Positions 46,478 to 58,119 of a stretch of 64,000 nucleotides of DNA are shown in pieces. A program made the position numbers and the translations under genes. The notes under the pieces are model-generated. The model was not told the origin of the DNA. It was given only the letters and a program-made list of their open reading frames with translations, and searched no databases. Each line of letters starts with the position of its first letter. Positions within the stretch are counted from its first letter, which is position 1. Source of the stretch: Aquilaria yunnanensis (Eukaryota > Streptophyta > Magnoliopsida > Malvales > Thymelaeaceae); NCBI GenBank assembly GCA_039654915.1, contig CM077593.1, positions 113,571,413-113,635,412 of the forward strand, read 5' to 3'.

Positions 46478-47308
46478 TGGTGGTGAAGGATCTAGGCTAA
46501 GGAGTTTCCGGCTAAACTTGGTTGCAGGACACCGATTAAATGACAGTGGCGTCCAAACAGGATCAAATGTTTTGCTTATGGATTTCAAATCATTTTGCTT
46601 CTGGATTTTGAATTGACTTGCTTTTGATTTTTGAATCTCTCTGCTTTGGATTTGGGAATTGACTTGATCGGTTTTGTGAATCATTCCCATTAAGTGTAGC
46701 TGATTCAGGCAGGATACCAAAAGACAAATAAGGAAGTCGCTTACTGGCTAAGCGTTACAGCGATGTAGGCACTGGTCGCCAGATCTGGTGAAATTCAGGG
46801 GTGACCTTGTCTTTTCCTAAATCGGGTCACGGGTGCAACCCGACCCAAAATGTAAAAACGCATCACTCGAGTCTTGATAATTTGAAACAAACTAGCCCTA
46901 AGTTGTTTTGTAAACTATCATATTACCCTTATTGTGTATGTGTGTGTCGGTAGGATATGGGGCGAATAAACCTAAACCTGCATCATATCCACATCCAATA
47001 AGTACCAAAAAACAAATAAAACTCACATCTGCTTCAAATTCATTTAATTGTGAACAAATCCTATTTATCGAGTTGGATATAGTAGGATATTCGTCAAAGC
47101 AAATATCTATTGAAATCCCTAAATGTAAGATACGTATCAAAACATTAAAAGATTAAAATATACCAAGTCCCTCATTAATTGTAAAATTTACAAATAAGGA
47201 CCTAACTTTTGTATTTCTACACTTTTATCCCATACTTAACAATCCAATGGTGATTTCTAAAATTCTAGGGGGTGCCTACCACCCCGTCGCAAAATAGTTA
47301 TGCCCCTG
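46478..47308. other. Sequence continuing the pre-insertion site of the gypsy element
   Basis: No gene was found. The segment 46500-46730 repeats TTTGAATC/GATTTTGAATTGACTTG-like words. The segment 46790-46870 resembles part of the insert in the copia element (near 17160-17265), so both may belong to one unclassified repeat family. Confidence 0.4.
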
Positions 47309-47513
47309 GGTAACAAGTATCATACCAACCACATGTGTTGTGCTAGCAACTTGCTCATGGCTGTGCATACAAGCTAGCTCGAAAATTACCCAACCTACCA
47401 TTTATATCCTGATCTAGTAAGACATTGCTAGCCTTAATGTCCCTATATACAACCTTAGATTTGCATCCCTCATGGATAAATAGTACCAGTTGTCCCAAAC
47501 CTTTAATCATCAT
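47309..47513 (-). pseudogene. L-type lectin receptor kinase pseudogene, catalytic-loop fragment
   Basis: On the minus strand the translation is IKGLGQLVLFIHEGCKSKVV, then YRDIKASNVLLDQDINGRLGNF, an ASLYA piece, and after a frame change STTHVVGM-like text. This matches the helix E to DFG region of L-type lectin receptor kinases (LYLHE.....VVHRDIKASNVLLD.DMNGRLGDFG.ARLY). The HRD His is Tyr and the DFG motif is lost, and stops are present, so it is inactive. It would precede the fragment at 34086-34256 in the same gene orientation. Confidence 0.75.
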
Positions 47514-50500
47514 GGTCAATCAATCCTCAACATCGATAAAGTAGGAAAATGTTCGAAATGTTTTGCATATTAGTCTCTTATTGTAGTTAAGCATTTAAAC
47601 CTGACTTACATATAGAGAAAAACTAGATAATTTCAATTGTCCATGAACTTTTAAAAAGTTATGGCACAATCTAAATTTGTGATAAGACAATTACTGAACA
47701 ATGTAAATTAAAATTTAAAAAATTGGTTAGGTAATCAAGCGAGAGTTAACGAATTCAAGCAATTAGGTAATTATTTTTTAATAAATTTAAATTATTTGAA
47801 AATTATTTAAAATTTAATAAACCATTTAAACTATCAATTTTCCTTTATGTAAATTGAGCTTTGTGGGGTAAAATGCACCACTAATCCTAGTGCTTTAATT
47901 CTCATTTCAAATTGGCCCTCAACCTTCATTTCATTCCATACCTTTATAATTCACATATATTGGTTCTTAGCCCTAGAAACAACTGAATTTGCATAAAAAA
48001 TTGATTTAAAAAGAGAAAAAGTAATAATTTAAATGATTTATTGATTATTAAAAAATTGTAGCACTGATTGAATTTATAAAATATAATTAAAGAATATTTT
48101 AAGATTAGAATTTAAAGTTTGATGTCAGATGATTTTGTGAGAATTAATGAATTCAAACTATTTAGTAATTGTCTTCCAACAAATTTGAAATGTGTTATAA
48201 TTTTTTATAGTTAATGAATCATTCAAATTATCAATTTTTTCTCTCTGTAAATTAAGTTGTTGTGCCAACTCAATGTTGTTTATGATTAAAGACGAATATG
48301 CAATGCACGATGGTTTGGAAAGTAGTACGCAATGAAGCGGAGATTAAGAACCAATTATCAATGAGAATTAAAGGTTTGAGATTAATGATATATTTAGCTC
48401 ATTTTGTGCTAATTGAATTTTGTCTAAAGCTAAGAACTAATATATAGTGAATCATAAAGGTTTTAGAATAATTTATAACAAGAGAAAGGTTGATGACCGT
48501 GCAATTAAAGATCTAGAACTGATGATGATTTTTACTCGAAGTATTATATTTGGCGGATTTCTAGTTGGATGTAGAATTAAGAAATATAGTAGAATCAAAA
48601 TGCGAACAGGTAGATCTACACTTACAAATCGGTTTCCCATGTTTTTTTTTTAGTAATTAGCAATAAAGAAGTTTAGGAAGGAATGATGTAGCAAACTGGT
48701 GGGTAACAAAAACCCTTATGCCTGGGAAACACACTAATCACTGAACACCGCTGACTAGAAGGCTTTCCATGTTTGTGTATATGCTTGCCTCCACCTTTTC
48801 TCATTCAGGATCTCCTTCTCAAGTTGACACTAATTCCTTTTTGTATACCAAAAAAACCTTACACTAATTTATTTATTTCATTGGAAATAATTTATTTTTT
48901 ATTTTTGTTATTTTTTTTATCTATAATCAATATAATTTGAAAGTTAATATTCTATCTAGTTAATAATTAAACAATTTTTTTTTTCAAAAAACTAGTTAAA
49001 TTTTTTTATAAATTCTTTTCCATATCCAACTATAGAAAAGAAAAGATCGATAAAAAATACCTAAATATTTTTACAAAAATATTTTAAGAAATAGTTTTAA
49101 GACTTATTTAAATATAAATTTTCAAGTAGTATACAAGTTGATCAACTACTCACAATATATCAAAATAGTCACTAATGACTCATTTTTTAAAATCATTTTC
49201 AAACACTAATAAATTATAAGAGAAAGAACCATAGTGGAAAATGGACCTTGAGTTGATTGTGTACATTATTATCATGAGCTGTATTCAACTTCCTCAATCC
49301 CATTATCTTTACTCCATTTGATTTTTTTGAATAGTTTGACATGAATTTATTTATATTCTTGTTTGTTAGATAAAAATTAAAAAAAAATATTTAGAAACTA
49401 TGGGTCATGATTTATCATTCATATATAAATGTTTTTCATTTATATACTAAAATATTAAAAAAAATAATAAATTAATTGCTGAAAAGTGAATGGTATAAAG
49501 GATATGAGATCAGAGAGTATATTATAAATACTAATCTTCCATGCATAAAATAAATCACTTTTGTTGGTAAAATATTTATTCTAAGTAATTATATGACATA
49601 TAATATCTATTAAAGAAGTAGTGCATCATTGAGGAGTAGCGAGCGCTTGGCTCAATTGTAAGTTTTACATAGTTTAGTCCTCATAATACTATAATGTGAA
49701 GAAAACTTGAATATTTTGAACATTCTAGTATTTAAGCCTACATACTAATAGAGAAAGATGAGAGGAAACAACAAGAAAAACAAACCAAATACACTAACAA
49801 CCAAATGCATGGTTAGGCTAATAAATCGTCTAAGTGTACAATCTTGATGCGTACTCCAACAAAAATGTGTGTGTATATGTATACGCATGTTTGTCCATGG
49901 TGTGTATTGTAGATGTATAAATATATACTACATACATCCCACATTGATGGATAATTTATCTATTCTTGTAAAAGTTAAGAATGCAATGTCATATTGGATA
50001 TTATACCAATTTTACCAATATTTCTCTTTGCTCACAAGACTAAATTATTATTTTTTTTATTGGTAATAAAAAATATCCATGTAAGATATAAGAGTTATAA
50101 GGAACTTATATATAAGGAATAGGAGAATGCCCACTTTTTTGGAACACAAAAGACACCTGAACTAGCATTAGGGCATTATATATGAGAATTGGGAGGTCAA
50201 GGTTTGAATATTTGACATTCCCTATATCCCTCTAGCCCATTAGGCATTAAGCCAAAGAGTTGAGTATAAAACTTGCTTTATTTTGGGACAAGAATTATTA
50301 TGAGAAGTACCATAACTAATTACAGCAAAATGAGATCAAGTATTATTTACTGAAATTATAAGCTACAAATACTATATTTTTAATGGTATTTAAACATGCA
50401 TAACCTTGATTAGTTAATGGATCATTAGTGTGATGGGGTCAAACTTTCTGAAATTCAGCCACCTATGTCATTTTACAGGCTTAATTGAACTATCACAAAG

Positions 50501-50964
50501 TTACTTCTCATTATTCTTTACTAAAAGTGAAACCAAATCTAGATCAATCCCCAATTGAACGTAATCTCATATTAATGGCAACAATTGATTTTGAAAAAGT
50601 ACAAACAAATGTTTGATTCTTTAATTACAATAACTTCTATAAGAAGCGTAGGTTACTTCACAAATGTGTGTGTGTGTGTGACTGATGTTGAGAGTCTCAA
50701 GACATAATTTGTATATATATCAAATTGACTTAAGCTGCCTGATCATAGGATATCTTCATCATATCATCATCCAGTTGAATAAAGCATGGAAATGAAAACA
50801 TCCTTGAAGCAAATCTAATTCTTGCACTATATCCATTCTTGTTATTGGTATAGTTACTATTTTCTTTTTCCTCGTTAATTTCACTTTTAGTCCTCGGACA
50901 TTTCAGTCATTATCCAATTTGGCATACAAGTTTGCAAAGTCCAATTGTAGTTGTTGAGTCTTGA
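47514..50964. other. AT-rich intergenic sequence
   Basis: No gene is supported. It contains a (TG)n microsatellite at 50665-50680 and a possible SINE-like relic around 50190-50265 (compare 26425-26510). Just upstream of the cysteine-rich exon, the plus strand at 50790-50860 encodes, across one frame change, a hydrophobic stretch (LILALYPFLLLV) before a GT. That could be the remains of a signal-peptide exon. Confidence 0.4.
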
Positions 50965-51279
50965 AATATAACACGTGAGTGCAATGAAAGAAATCCTTAT
51001 TCTTCTGAATGTGATTGCAAATGCTTCTGGCATAATAGATGTTGGCATGTTTATGGGAATCCTCAAACTCAATCTCAATTAGAATTAGCACCAGCATATG
51101 CTCCTCACCAACTCAATCACACCAAATATGATCATCCAAATTATCATGTGACTACCATCCTTACATGCGACGGAGTTTGTGACCTAATTTGCAGATATGG
51201 AGGTTTTCAATGTGGACCATGGTACCAAGGATTTTGCAAGTGTCATGGACCATTTGGGTCCTATGAAGGTGATGCTTGA
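50965..51279 (+). CDS. Cysteine-rich (defensin-like?) peptide exon, possibly decayed
   Basis: The frame is open for 104 codons after a stop at 50962 and ends at TGA 51277-51279; it has no internal Met, so it needs an upstream exon. Two cysteine clusters are visible. The first is CNERNPYSSECDCKCF...RCW; the second is CDGVCDLICRYGGFQCGPWY and GFCKCHGPF near the C-terminus. They are separated by a His/Gln/Asn/Pro-rich linker. The second cluster (C-x3-C-x3-C-x6-C-x7-C-x-C) has the CxxxC and CxC elements seen in defensin-like secreted peptides. A candidate signal-peptide exon lies at about 50787-50855 but has a frame problem, so this may be a pseudogene. I do not recognise the exact family. Confidence 0.4.
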   Translation, partial: NITRECNERNPYSSECDCKCFWHNRCWHVYGNPQTQSQLELAPAYAPHQLNHTKYDHPNYHVTTILTCDGVCDLICRYGGFQCGPWYQGFCKCHGPFGSYEGDA

Positions 51280-51562
51280 TGATGGAGGAGCGAGATCGTC
51301 TCATAATTCATAGATCTAATTTTCTTAATAAACTATATTAATTTGGAGATTTGGAGATTTGAGTTAAGGAAAAATTTTCCATATTTTCTTTGATAGTAAA
51401 AGTTTTGGTGGGGTTTTCTCTTATTTTTTTTCTAAATTTTATTTGATAAAAGTTTGAGTGCATAAAATATCTTAAAATGTGAGAAAAATTATGGTTTTGG
51501 ATAGTGGTTTGCATAAAAAGGCTGAATGAGAGTAAGGGAAACAAATATCTGCCTCATATAAC
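51280..51562. other. AT-rich 3' flank of the cysteine-rich exon
   Basis: No additional coding sequence was recognised; it may contain the 3' UTR. Confidence 0.4.
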
Positions 51563-51682
51563 CTCGGTCTAGAAAATAAAAAACAAAAACAAAACAAAAC
51601 AAATGCATCTTGGGCTGGGACACATGCCAAAGCCTTCAAATTTACTTCATTGGGCCTATTTTTATTTTTAACCATCTATGCA
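51563..51682 (+). repeat. Left copy of a ~100-bp direct repeat flanking the large palindrome
   Basis: It contains TCTAGAAAATAAAAA, ATGCATCTTGGGCTGGGACA, CATGCCAAAGCC and TTTTTAACCATCTATG, matching 53783-53884 in the same order with few substitutions. A further partial copy (GCATCATGGGCTGTGACATA) follows at about 51678-51717. Confidence 0.8.
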
Positions 51683-51929
51683 TCATGGGCTGTGACATAT
51701 GCCAAAACCTTTAAATTGAATGATCTACATTTAAATATACAACATTTTACACATTTACTTCTGAACTGTCCTACATTACAAAAGTAAGATCAAAACAAAA
51801 AAATTCCATGGTGACAGACACATAGACTGACTGACGCATCTTATGCGTCCGTTGTTGTAGACCTCATGTGGGCTCAAAATTACGGACGCTTGAGATGTGT
51901 CTATCAGTCTATCACCCAACAATGACCCA

Positions 51930-53700
51930 TTAAAATAATGTTTTGCAGCCGAAATGCCTATATTTTTGTTATCTCTGTTAGTATTGATACAAATTTGAAA
52001 GAAAAATCCACAATAGACCTTGAATGAGAGCAAAATGGACTCAAGACCTCGTGAACATAATTTTGGGACATATAACCTTTCAAATATCCAAAAAAACCTT
52101 AAAATAGAGTGAAAAATTAAAAAATGCTACAAATTTAACATGCTAGTAAAAAATTAAACTATTCAATCTCTTCAAATAACTATGAAGAATGTTTTAGAGT
52201 AAAAAAAAAAATATAATTTGACACACTTATCTATCTTTTTCAACTTAAACTTTAAATAGAAAAAAAACCAAAAAATAGAATGAAAAACTACTAATTTGAT
52301 ATTTCCATCCTAAATTAAAGCATTCAATTTCTTTAAATAATTATAGAAACTATTTTACACACAAATAAATATAATTTGACACATTTATCTATTCTATTCA
52401 AATTAAACCATAAAATAGCACAAAAAAAAGTGAACAAAAGAATGAAAAAGAAAAAAAGTAACAATTCAACGTGCCCATATGAAATTAAAGTATTCAATCA
52501 CTTTAAATAATTATATACTATTATAGATGCCAAATAAATATAATTTGACAAACTTATCTATTTTTTTTCAACTTATATCATAAAATAGCAAAAAAAATAG
52601 AATGAAAATAAAAATATACTAATTCAATATACCCATAACAAATTAAAGCATCCAATCCATTTAAATAATTATTTATACTATTTATATGCCGAAACAATAT
52701 AGTTTAACATACTTATATATTTTTTCCAACTTAAACCCTAAATAGCAAAAAAAATTTGAAAAATAGAATGAAAAATAAAAACTACCGATTCAGCATTCTC
52801 ATCCAAATTAAAGTTATGTAATTATTTGAATGGATTTAATTCTCTAACTTTCGATGGTTATGTTGAATTGGCATTTTTTTTTATTTTTCATTCTATTTTT
52901 ATTTTATGGTTTAAGTTGAAAAAAATAGATAAATGCATAAAATTATATTTAATTTAATTTGGGAAAGTCCATAATATTATTTAATGCTTTATTTTTTATG
53001 TTCATATATAATTGGTAATTTTTAATTTTTATTCTATTTTTCTACTTTATGGTTTAAGTTGAAAAAAATAGAAAAGTGCATCAAATTCTATTTCTTTGAC
53101 ATCTAGAATAGTCTCAATAATTATTTCAAGTTATTTTATCCTTTAATTTTTTATGAGCATGTCGCATTGATAATTCTTTTCTCATTCTATTTTTTATTTT
53201 TATTTTTACTATTTTATGGTTTAAGTTGAAAAAAACAGGTAAGTATGTCAAATTCTATTTTTTGAAATCTAAAATATTCTCCATAATTATTCAAAGAGAT
53301 TAGATGATTTAAGTTGGGGTGAGATTGTCGAATTGGTAGTTTTTCATTATATTTTCAGTTTTTTGGCTATTTAGGGTTGAAGTTGAAAAAAAAAAAAGAT
53401 AAGTGTGTCAAATTAGAATTTTTTGCATCTAAAATATTCTTCATAATTGTTTGAAGGGATTAGAGATTTTAATTTTTTTATGGGCATATTAAATTCATTG
53501 TGTTTTTTATTTTTTTATTCTATTTTAAGATTTTTTTAACTATTTGAAGGGTTCTGTCTCAAATTTATGTTAGAGAATCTTGTGTCTGTTTTGCTCTATT
53601 TCAAGGGCTGAATTTATATTTTTCCATTGAATTTCCATCAAAATTGACGGAGATAACAAAAGGAGGAGCATTTTTAATACAAAATATTATTTTAATCGTT
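51930..53700. repeat. Large imperfect palindrome of facing ~160-bp tandem repeats
   Basis: The left half (about 51930-52815) has four to five tandem units marked by AAATTAAAG (near 52152, 52312, 52482, 52641, 52803), each ending in AAAATAGAATGAAAAA. The right half (about 52825-53700) has at least four units marked by GGTTTAAGTTGAAAAAAA (near 52910, 53048, 53217, 53365), which is the reverse complement of the left-hand word TTTTTTCAACTTAAACC. The outer parts also pair: GCCTATATTTTTGTTATCTC at 51955 against GAGATAACAAAAGGAGG at 53650. There is no coding potential. It is a foldback-type element or an inverted duplication of a satellite-like array. Confidence 0.85.
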
Positions 53701-53782
53701 TTTTAACAAAGTTCGACAATTTAGGCGTAAATATGTGAAACGAGATATATTCTAAGGATAGATTGTACAATTTAACCTATAG

Positions 53783-53884
53783 CATCGGGTTAGAAAATAA
53801 AAACAGATGCATCGTGGGCTGGGACACATGCCGAAGCCTTTAAATTTACTTCGTTGGGCCAATATTTGTTTTTAACCATCTATG
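53783..53884 (+). repeat. Right copy of the ~100-bp direct repeat
   Basis: It contains TTAGAAAATAAAAACAGATG, CATCGTGGGCTGGGACACAT, GCCGAAGCC and TTTTTAACCATCTATG. It is the partner of 51563-51682 on the far side of the palindrome. Confidence 0.8.
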
Positions 53885-54798
53885 GGTCCCTTTCAATTTA
53901 GGAGCGGTGGACTAGGCCTGATTACAGTGTTTTTCCATTTTCATGATTCGGTCTGGTTTGTGTTTTCGGCCTCCAAATACTATGGGCCACATTGAAACTT
54001 ATTAACTTAGTACATTACCTTGGGTTTTCTTTTGAAACGTCGGTGGATGTGCTTCTATTTGTAACATTTGTATATATATATTTTGGGCTGGTCCACAAAT
54101 GCTTAGTATTTTATTTTTTTTATTTTACTTTTCCGGCTTTTTGTTTTATTGGTTCGGTTTTTTTTTTTTTTGCCCTGGTATGTTTTGTGAGATATATGAG
54201 CCTAAGTTAAAATTATTAAATATATGGGTTTGGGCTACTTACTTTTTTATTCTTCTTTTTTCCCTTCTATTATGATTTTGGAATCAAATAACTTTGTTTC
54301 TTTTTTATGTAATATGTTCCCCGGCTTATTTTCTTTGTATAAGTTTGAAGTTTTATTTGTCTCCTTATTTTGAAAATGTAATTTTAAACTACTTTGACAT
54401 TAGTTTTGTATTATTATTAATGTATTATCTTTCAGTTCATTTTCCATTTATGTGAATGCATTAGTGTAAACTACATTGTATAAATTGATTATTAATTTGA
54501 ATTGTAAATTTATTGCAACCTTAGACTTTAAAAGTCTAAATTAATAAGTCAGTATATTTTACTAATTTTTTCACCAAATCAACCTTAAAACATTAAAATA
54601 TTTGATTTTCACTTAAAAATATTGCAAAATTAGTTTTTGGGAGTCTTAACTTGTAGGGTATCATTCAAGTAATAATGTTAAAAAAATGATCGCTTTATAC
54701 TATAAACTAACCCAATAATGCATCCTACTTACACACAGTAATAATCACACTGTTCCACTTCTTATTACCTTAGTTTAGAACTTAAGTTCCCTACAACC
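53885..54798. other. T-rich intergenic sequence
   Basis: No gene was found. The plus frame at 53992-54210 is Phe/Tyr-rich low-complexity translation of T-rich DNA. Confidence 0.5.
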
Positions 54799-55467
54799 AA
54801 GGTGTTAAATATCGTTATCGGTAGATATATTGCATCCAAAATTTTTAAGGTATACTGTGCCGCATACCGTTACCATTTTATCAAAAATATAAATGTTAAA
54901 ATATTATTTTAAGATAATATAATTTTTTAATAATTTATTTTTACACATTTTATATGTATTCTAATGTTTTTCATCATAATTTATTAAATATAAATAAAAT
55001 ATATATGATAGAAGATATTCAGTTGAGGTAGTATGTATTAGAAATCCAATTCAAGGATATTGTTCAACACCACAGGGACCTTTAAGCTGCTTCCATCTAA
55101 TAAACTTTTATATTAATTAAGAAAAATAATAAAAAAAATAGAAGTAAATTTTTATTTTATGATATGTGTATTATTTATATTTTAATATTTTATATATTTA
55201 TGATATTTTTTATGTAAAATGAAAAAAAATAGTTGCTAAAAATAAAATACCGTTGTACGTATCACATGGTATTTACAGTATACCGCAGTTTTTTGACAAA
55301 ATAAATATAAAAAATGAGCAGTATGCAGTATACTGTAAAATACGGCAGTATACGGCAGTATACCGTGCAGTAAAATGACAAAACACAAAAATATTTGTAC
55401 CGCATACCGCATACTCACGGTAAACAGTATACTGCACATTATACTGCGGTATTTAATACTATGCCTG
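54799..55467. mobile_element. Possible MITE built on GCAGTATAC-like words
   Basis: The segment starts AAGGTGTTAAATATCG and ends CGGTATTTAATACTATGCCTG, whose reverse complement (CAGGCATAGTATTAAATACCG) resembles the start. A CAACC repeat borders both ends (54794-54798 and 55468-55472). The right part (55245-55455) repeats GCAGTATAC, TACCGCA and TACGGCAGTATAC many times on both strands. There is no open frame with any family resemblance. Confidence 0.5.
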
Positions 55468-55472
55468 CAACC

Positions 55473-56376
55473 TATGCACAATATTTTCACTATATAAAAA
55501 AAATCTTCTATTTTGAAGTTTTTGCCTATTGGGATTATTGTTATTGTTCTCTCTAAAGCTCTTTGTTGTTGACCTAAAGAGTCCAAAAATCTTGCATCTG
55601 TCCATCACGGTTCTAGTCTTCAATTGTCTTACGATTTTAACTTTGCTTGATGTTTTCAGAGGTCATTTGGATTGGTACCTAACTTTCTCCTAGATTCAAC
55701 AATTAAGGTGGGATTCGCGGTGGGGCTAGTTGGTCATGGATGGGCTAATTGGACAGTGAGATTTGGCAGTGTGGAAGGGGCAAGAGTTATTGTTGCACTA
55801 TGGTTCTCTGGTTTGTTGGACAAGTGGATTATGGAGGTGAATGAGATTAAGAACATGAATTTGATTGAGGTTATGTAGGAGTTATGGATTCTAATTTTAA
55901 TTGAGATTGTGGGTGGAGGGGTAGTAGGGAAATGGAGGAGAATTAGAAAAAGGGAGGGAGGGATGGTGGTGACCGGATATTGGCTGCGTGGGGTTGGCGA
56001 AGGAAGGAGAGAGGGGACTTGGTAACTGAAATATTAAATCCACTAGCTTAAAGATGTTTTAAGTGCGATAAAGAAAATTTAGCAATTAAAGTTGTCATTT
56101 TTTTCAAGATTACGTTAAATCTAATTGTGAAATTAATAGAAGAACCGTAATTAGGATAAATCTGCACGTTACAGATTTTAAGAGGAGAAAATGAAGGCTA
56201 GGGACTCATTTAAAACATACGAAAAGTTTAGGGATGATAAACGAATTTTACCCAACAATAAATAGATGGAATGACTAGTGACACGTTCGCGAATCGCTCG
56301 TTTTCCTCTACTTCCTCTACTTGTCCTTTCCCTTTTCTAAGGTGAACTGCGACTGACGTTCCTCTACTTCCACCAC
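55473..56376. other. Upstream region of the membrane protein gene
   Basis: The interval 55660-55880 is more G-rich and has an open plus frame of 68 codons without recognisable homology. The last 100 bp before 56377 are pyrimidine-rich (CTCTACTTCCTCTACTTG), as in plant core promoters and leaders. Confidence 0.4.
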
Positions 56377-56850
56377 ATGTCGTCGTCTTCTCCGCCGCCA
56401 CCGATTCCGCAGCTGCAGTCTCCGTCGGCCTTCCGGGTTATCTGCCTTCTCCACTCGTTCATAGCGGCCACCAGTGGGGCCTTAATGATGTTCCGCATGA
56501 AGGAAATCTACGCCCTCACACACGGCCCCGAGATCGCCGCCAGGCTTCTCGGGTCTACTCCTCACGACCAGCTCCTGATTCGGACCTCCGACTCCTTCTC
56601 CGGGTTGCTCCTGTTCGCTATTGGGTTCTTTCTGTTTATGATTTCTTTCATTAAAGACAAGGACTTCCAGGCCTTTTTCGCCAAAGGGTGTGTGGTTTTG
56701 CATGTTTTTATGGTGATGTGGCGGTTCTGGTTCGAGAGGACAGTGGAGGAATTGGCTTGGGATTGGATCAGACAGACTGTAGGTGATGTTATATTGGCTC
56801 TGTCTTGGGTGTTTTTTCTGGTTTATGCTTGGAGGGAGAAGTATGACTAG
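56377..56850 (+). CDS. Conserved plant four-helix membrane protein of unknown function
   Basis: This is an intronless frame of 157 residues. After a short Ser/Pro-rich N-terminus the protein has four hydrophobic helices at about residues 18-39, 73-92, 100-118 and 134-151. Conserved-looking polar segments lie between them (RMKEIYALTHGPEIAARLLGS and FIKDKDFQAFF). The C-terminus is a short basic-acidic tail (AWREKYD). Composition and codon use are clearly different from the AT-rich flanks, supporting a real gene. The layout resembles small uncharacterised plant membrane proteins. No enzymatic motif is visible, and I cannot assign a compartment. The start ATG has a short leader and no upstream in-frame alternative. 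Confidence 0.8.
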   Translation: MSSSSPPPPIPQLQSPSAFRVICLLHSFIAATSGALMMFRMKEIYALTHGPEIAARLLGSTPHDQLLIRTSDSFSGLLLFAIGFFLFMISFIKDKDFQAFFAKGCVVLHVFMVMWRFWFERTVEELAWDWIRQTVGDVILALSWVFFLVYAWREKYD

Positions 56851-58119
56851 AGACCAGAAGTGAGTTTATAGCTGGAATTTTTATGATATCTTGTTTTTCT
56901 TTGCTTGGCTTGCGTTTCCTTAGTTGGTTTTGATTGTGAATTTGATTTTCGTACACGTTGTAAGATATGATCTGTGGATGTCAATGATAAAAAGGATTTG
57001 TTGTGCTGCTTCATTGGCCCCTGAAAATTGAAATTGTGAGGTCATGGTGGTTTTTTCTCCTTTGCTGATGGTAATACTCCTATGATTGAGAGCAAGTTGT
57101 GGATTATAAGTGATGCACTGTGAAAGTCTTCAGGAACAAGAGACAGGGTTTTGTTCCCCCAGGTGTGAGGTGAATTGCAGAATTGGAGAAGAGAGGAAAA
57201 TGGCATGTAAGAAGGAGAGAAGTGCACAGGTCAATTATAGTTTTTGGGAGGTAAGAGTTTTCTTGAAATTTTCGAGTGAAGTGCCGTGTTCTACTGATTT
57301 GGGAGAAGATACATGGAAAAATCGAATGGTTGTTGCTTCAGGTACCTATTGAATTAAGAAATTTTGTTGATTTATGAAATCTTTCCTTTTGTGGAAGATA
57401 AGGTATTATGTTTATTTATTCAGTCAGGTTGAGCAAACTTTCAATAACCTTGTATTGGGGGTTTGACAGTTGAGCTGGTCGATTTGGTGCAGCAAAAACA
57501 AATTGTTGTCTGCAGTCTGATTCACTGTCTTTGCTTGAGGCTGAATCTTGAGAATTGGCAGAAAGAGTTGGATGGTAACCCCTAACCTTCTGTTTATCTA
57601 TAAACTTCTGTTCACTAATCATCAACTTGGTTTGTCACAAGGAGAGGGAAAGGGACTGCGGTCATGTAGTACATGTACTTTGGGTTGAAAAGAAGAGGGG
57701 TGGGGTTGATTGTTTTTGTTCATTTTCCTTATGAACCTTATTTTCATTCTGTTTCAGCATGTTCATAAAGAAACATGAATCATATAATTTACCTGATGCT
57801 AATATGGTTTGTATGAGAAATTGAATGAAACCAGAATGAGTTTCTTTTGAGTTCCATGAGTTTGCAGAAGTAGCCCGTTTCATGTTACCCATACCCCACG
57901 TTTGTTCTCGTTTTTTTTTTCTTTTTTCTTTTTCTGGTAGAAAGGGCATAGAGATATATTAATTACCTAAAAGAGCAGATACATCAGTTCGAAAGTTAGT
58001 GCCAGAAGGCCCTAGTCCTACAAGTGTTGGCCCTTGCTCAAAAGGAGCTTGATAATGAACAAAAAAGGGACAGAGGAAAGTCTGAAGTAGCTCCGAACCT
58101 AGAAACATTGGCTTATCAA
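56851..58119. other. 3' flank of the membrane protein gene and intergenic sequence
   Basis: The T-rich 150 bp after the stop probably contain the 3' UTR. Beyond that, no supportable gene; several short open frames on both strands lack homology. Confidence 0.4.

Noticed and set aside
26425..50270. Segments near 26.4 and 50.2 kb as SINEs
   Set aside because: They share a layout but lack clear A and B boxes, target duplications or a defined 3' tail; mentioned only as possible relics.
55236..55586. Minus-strand 116-codon frame with hydrophobic stretches
   Set aside because: It is translated from the GCAGTATAC word repeat and AT-rich flank; periodic residues mirror the DNA repeat.
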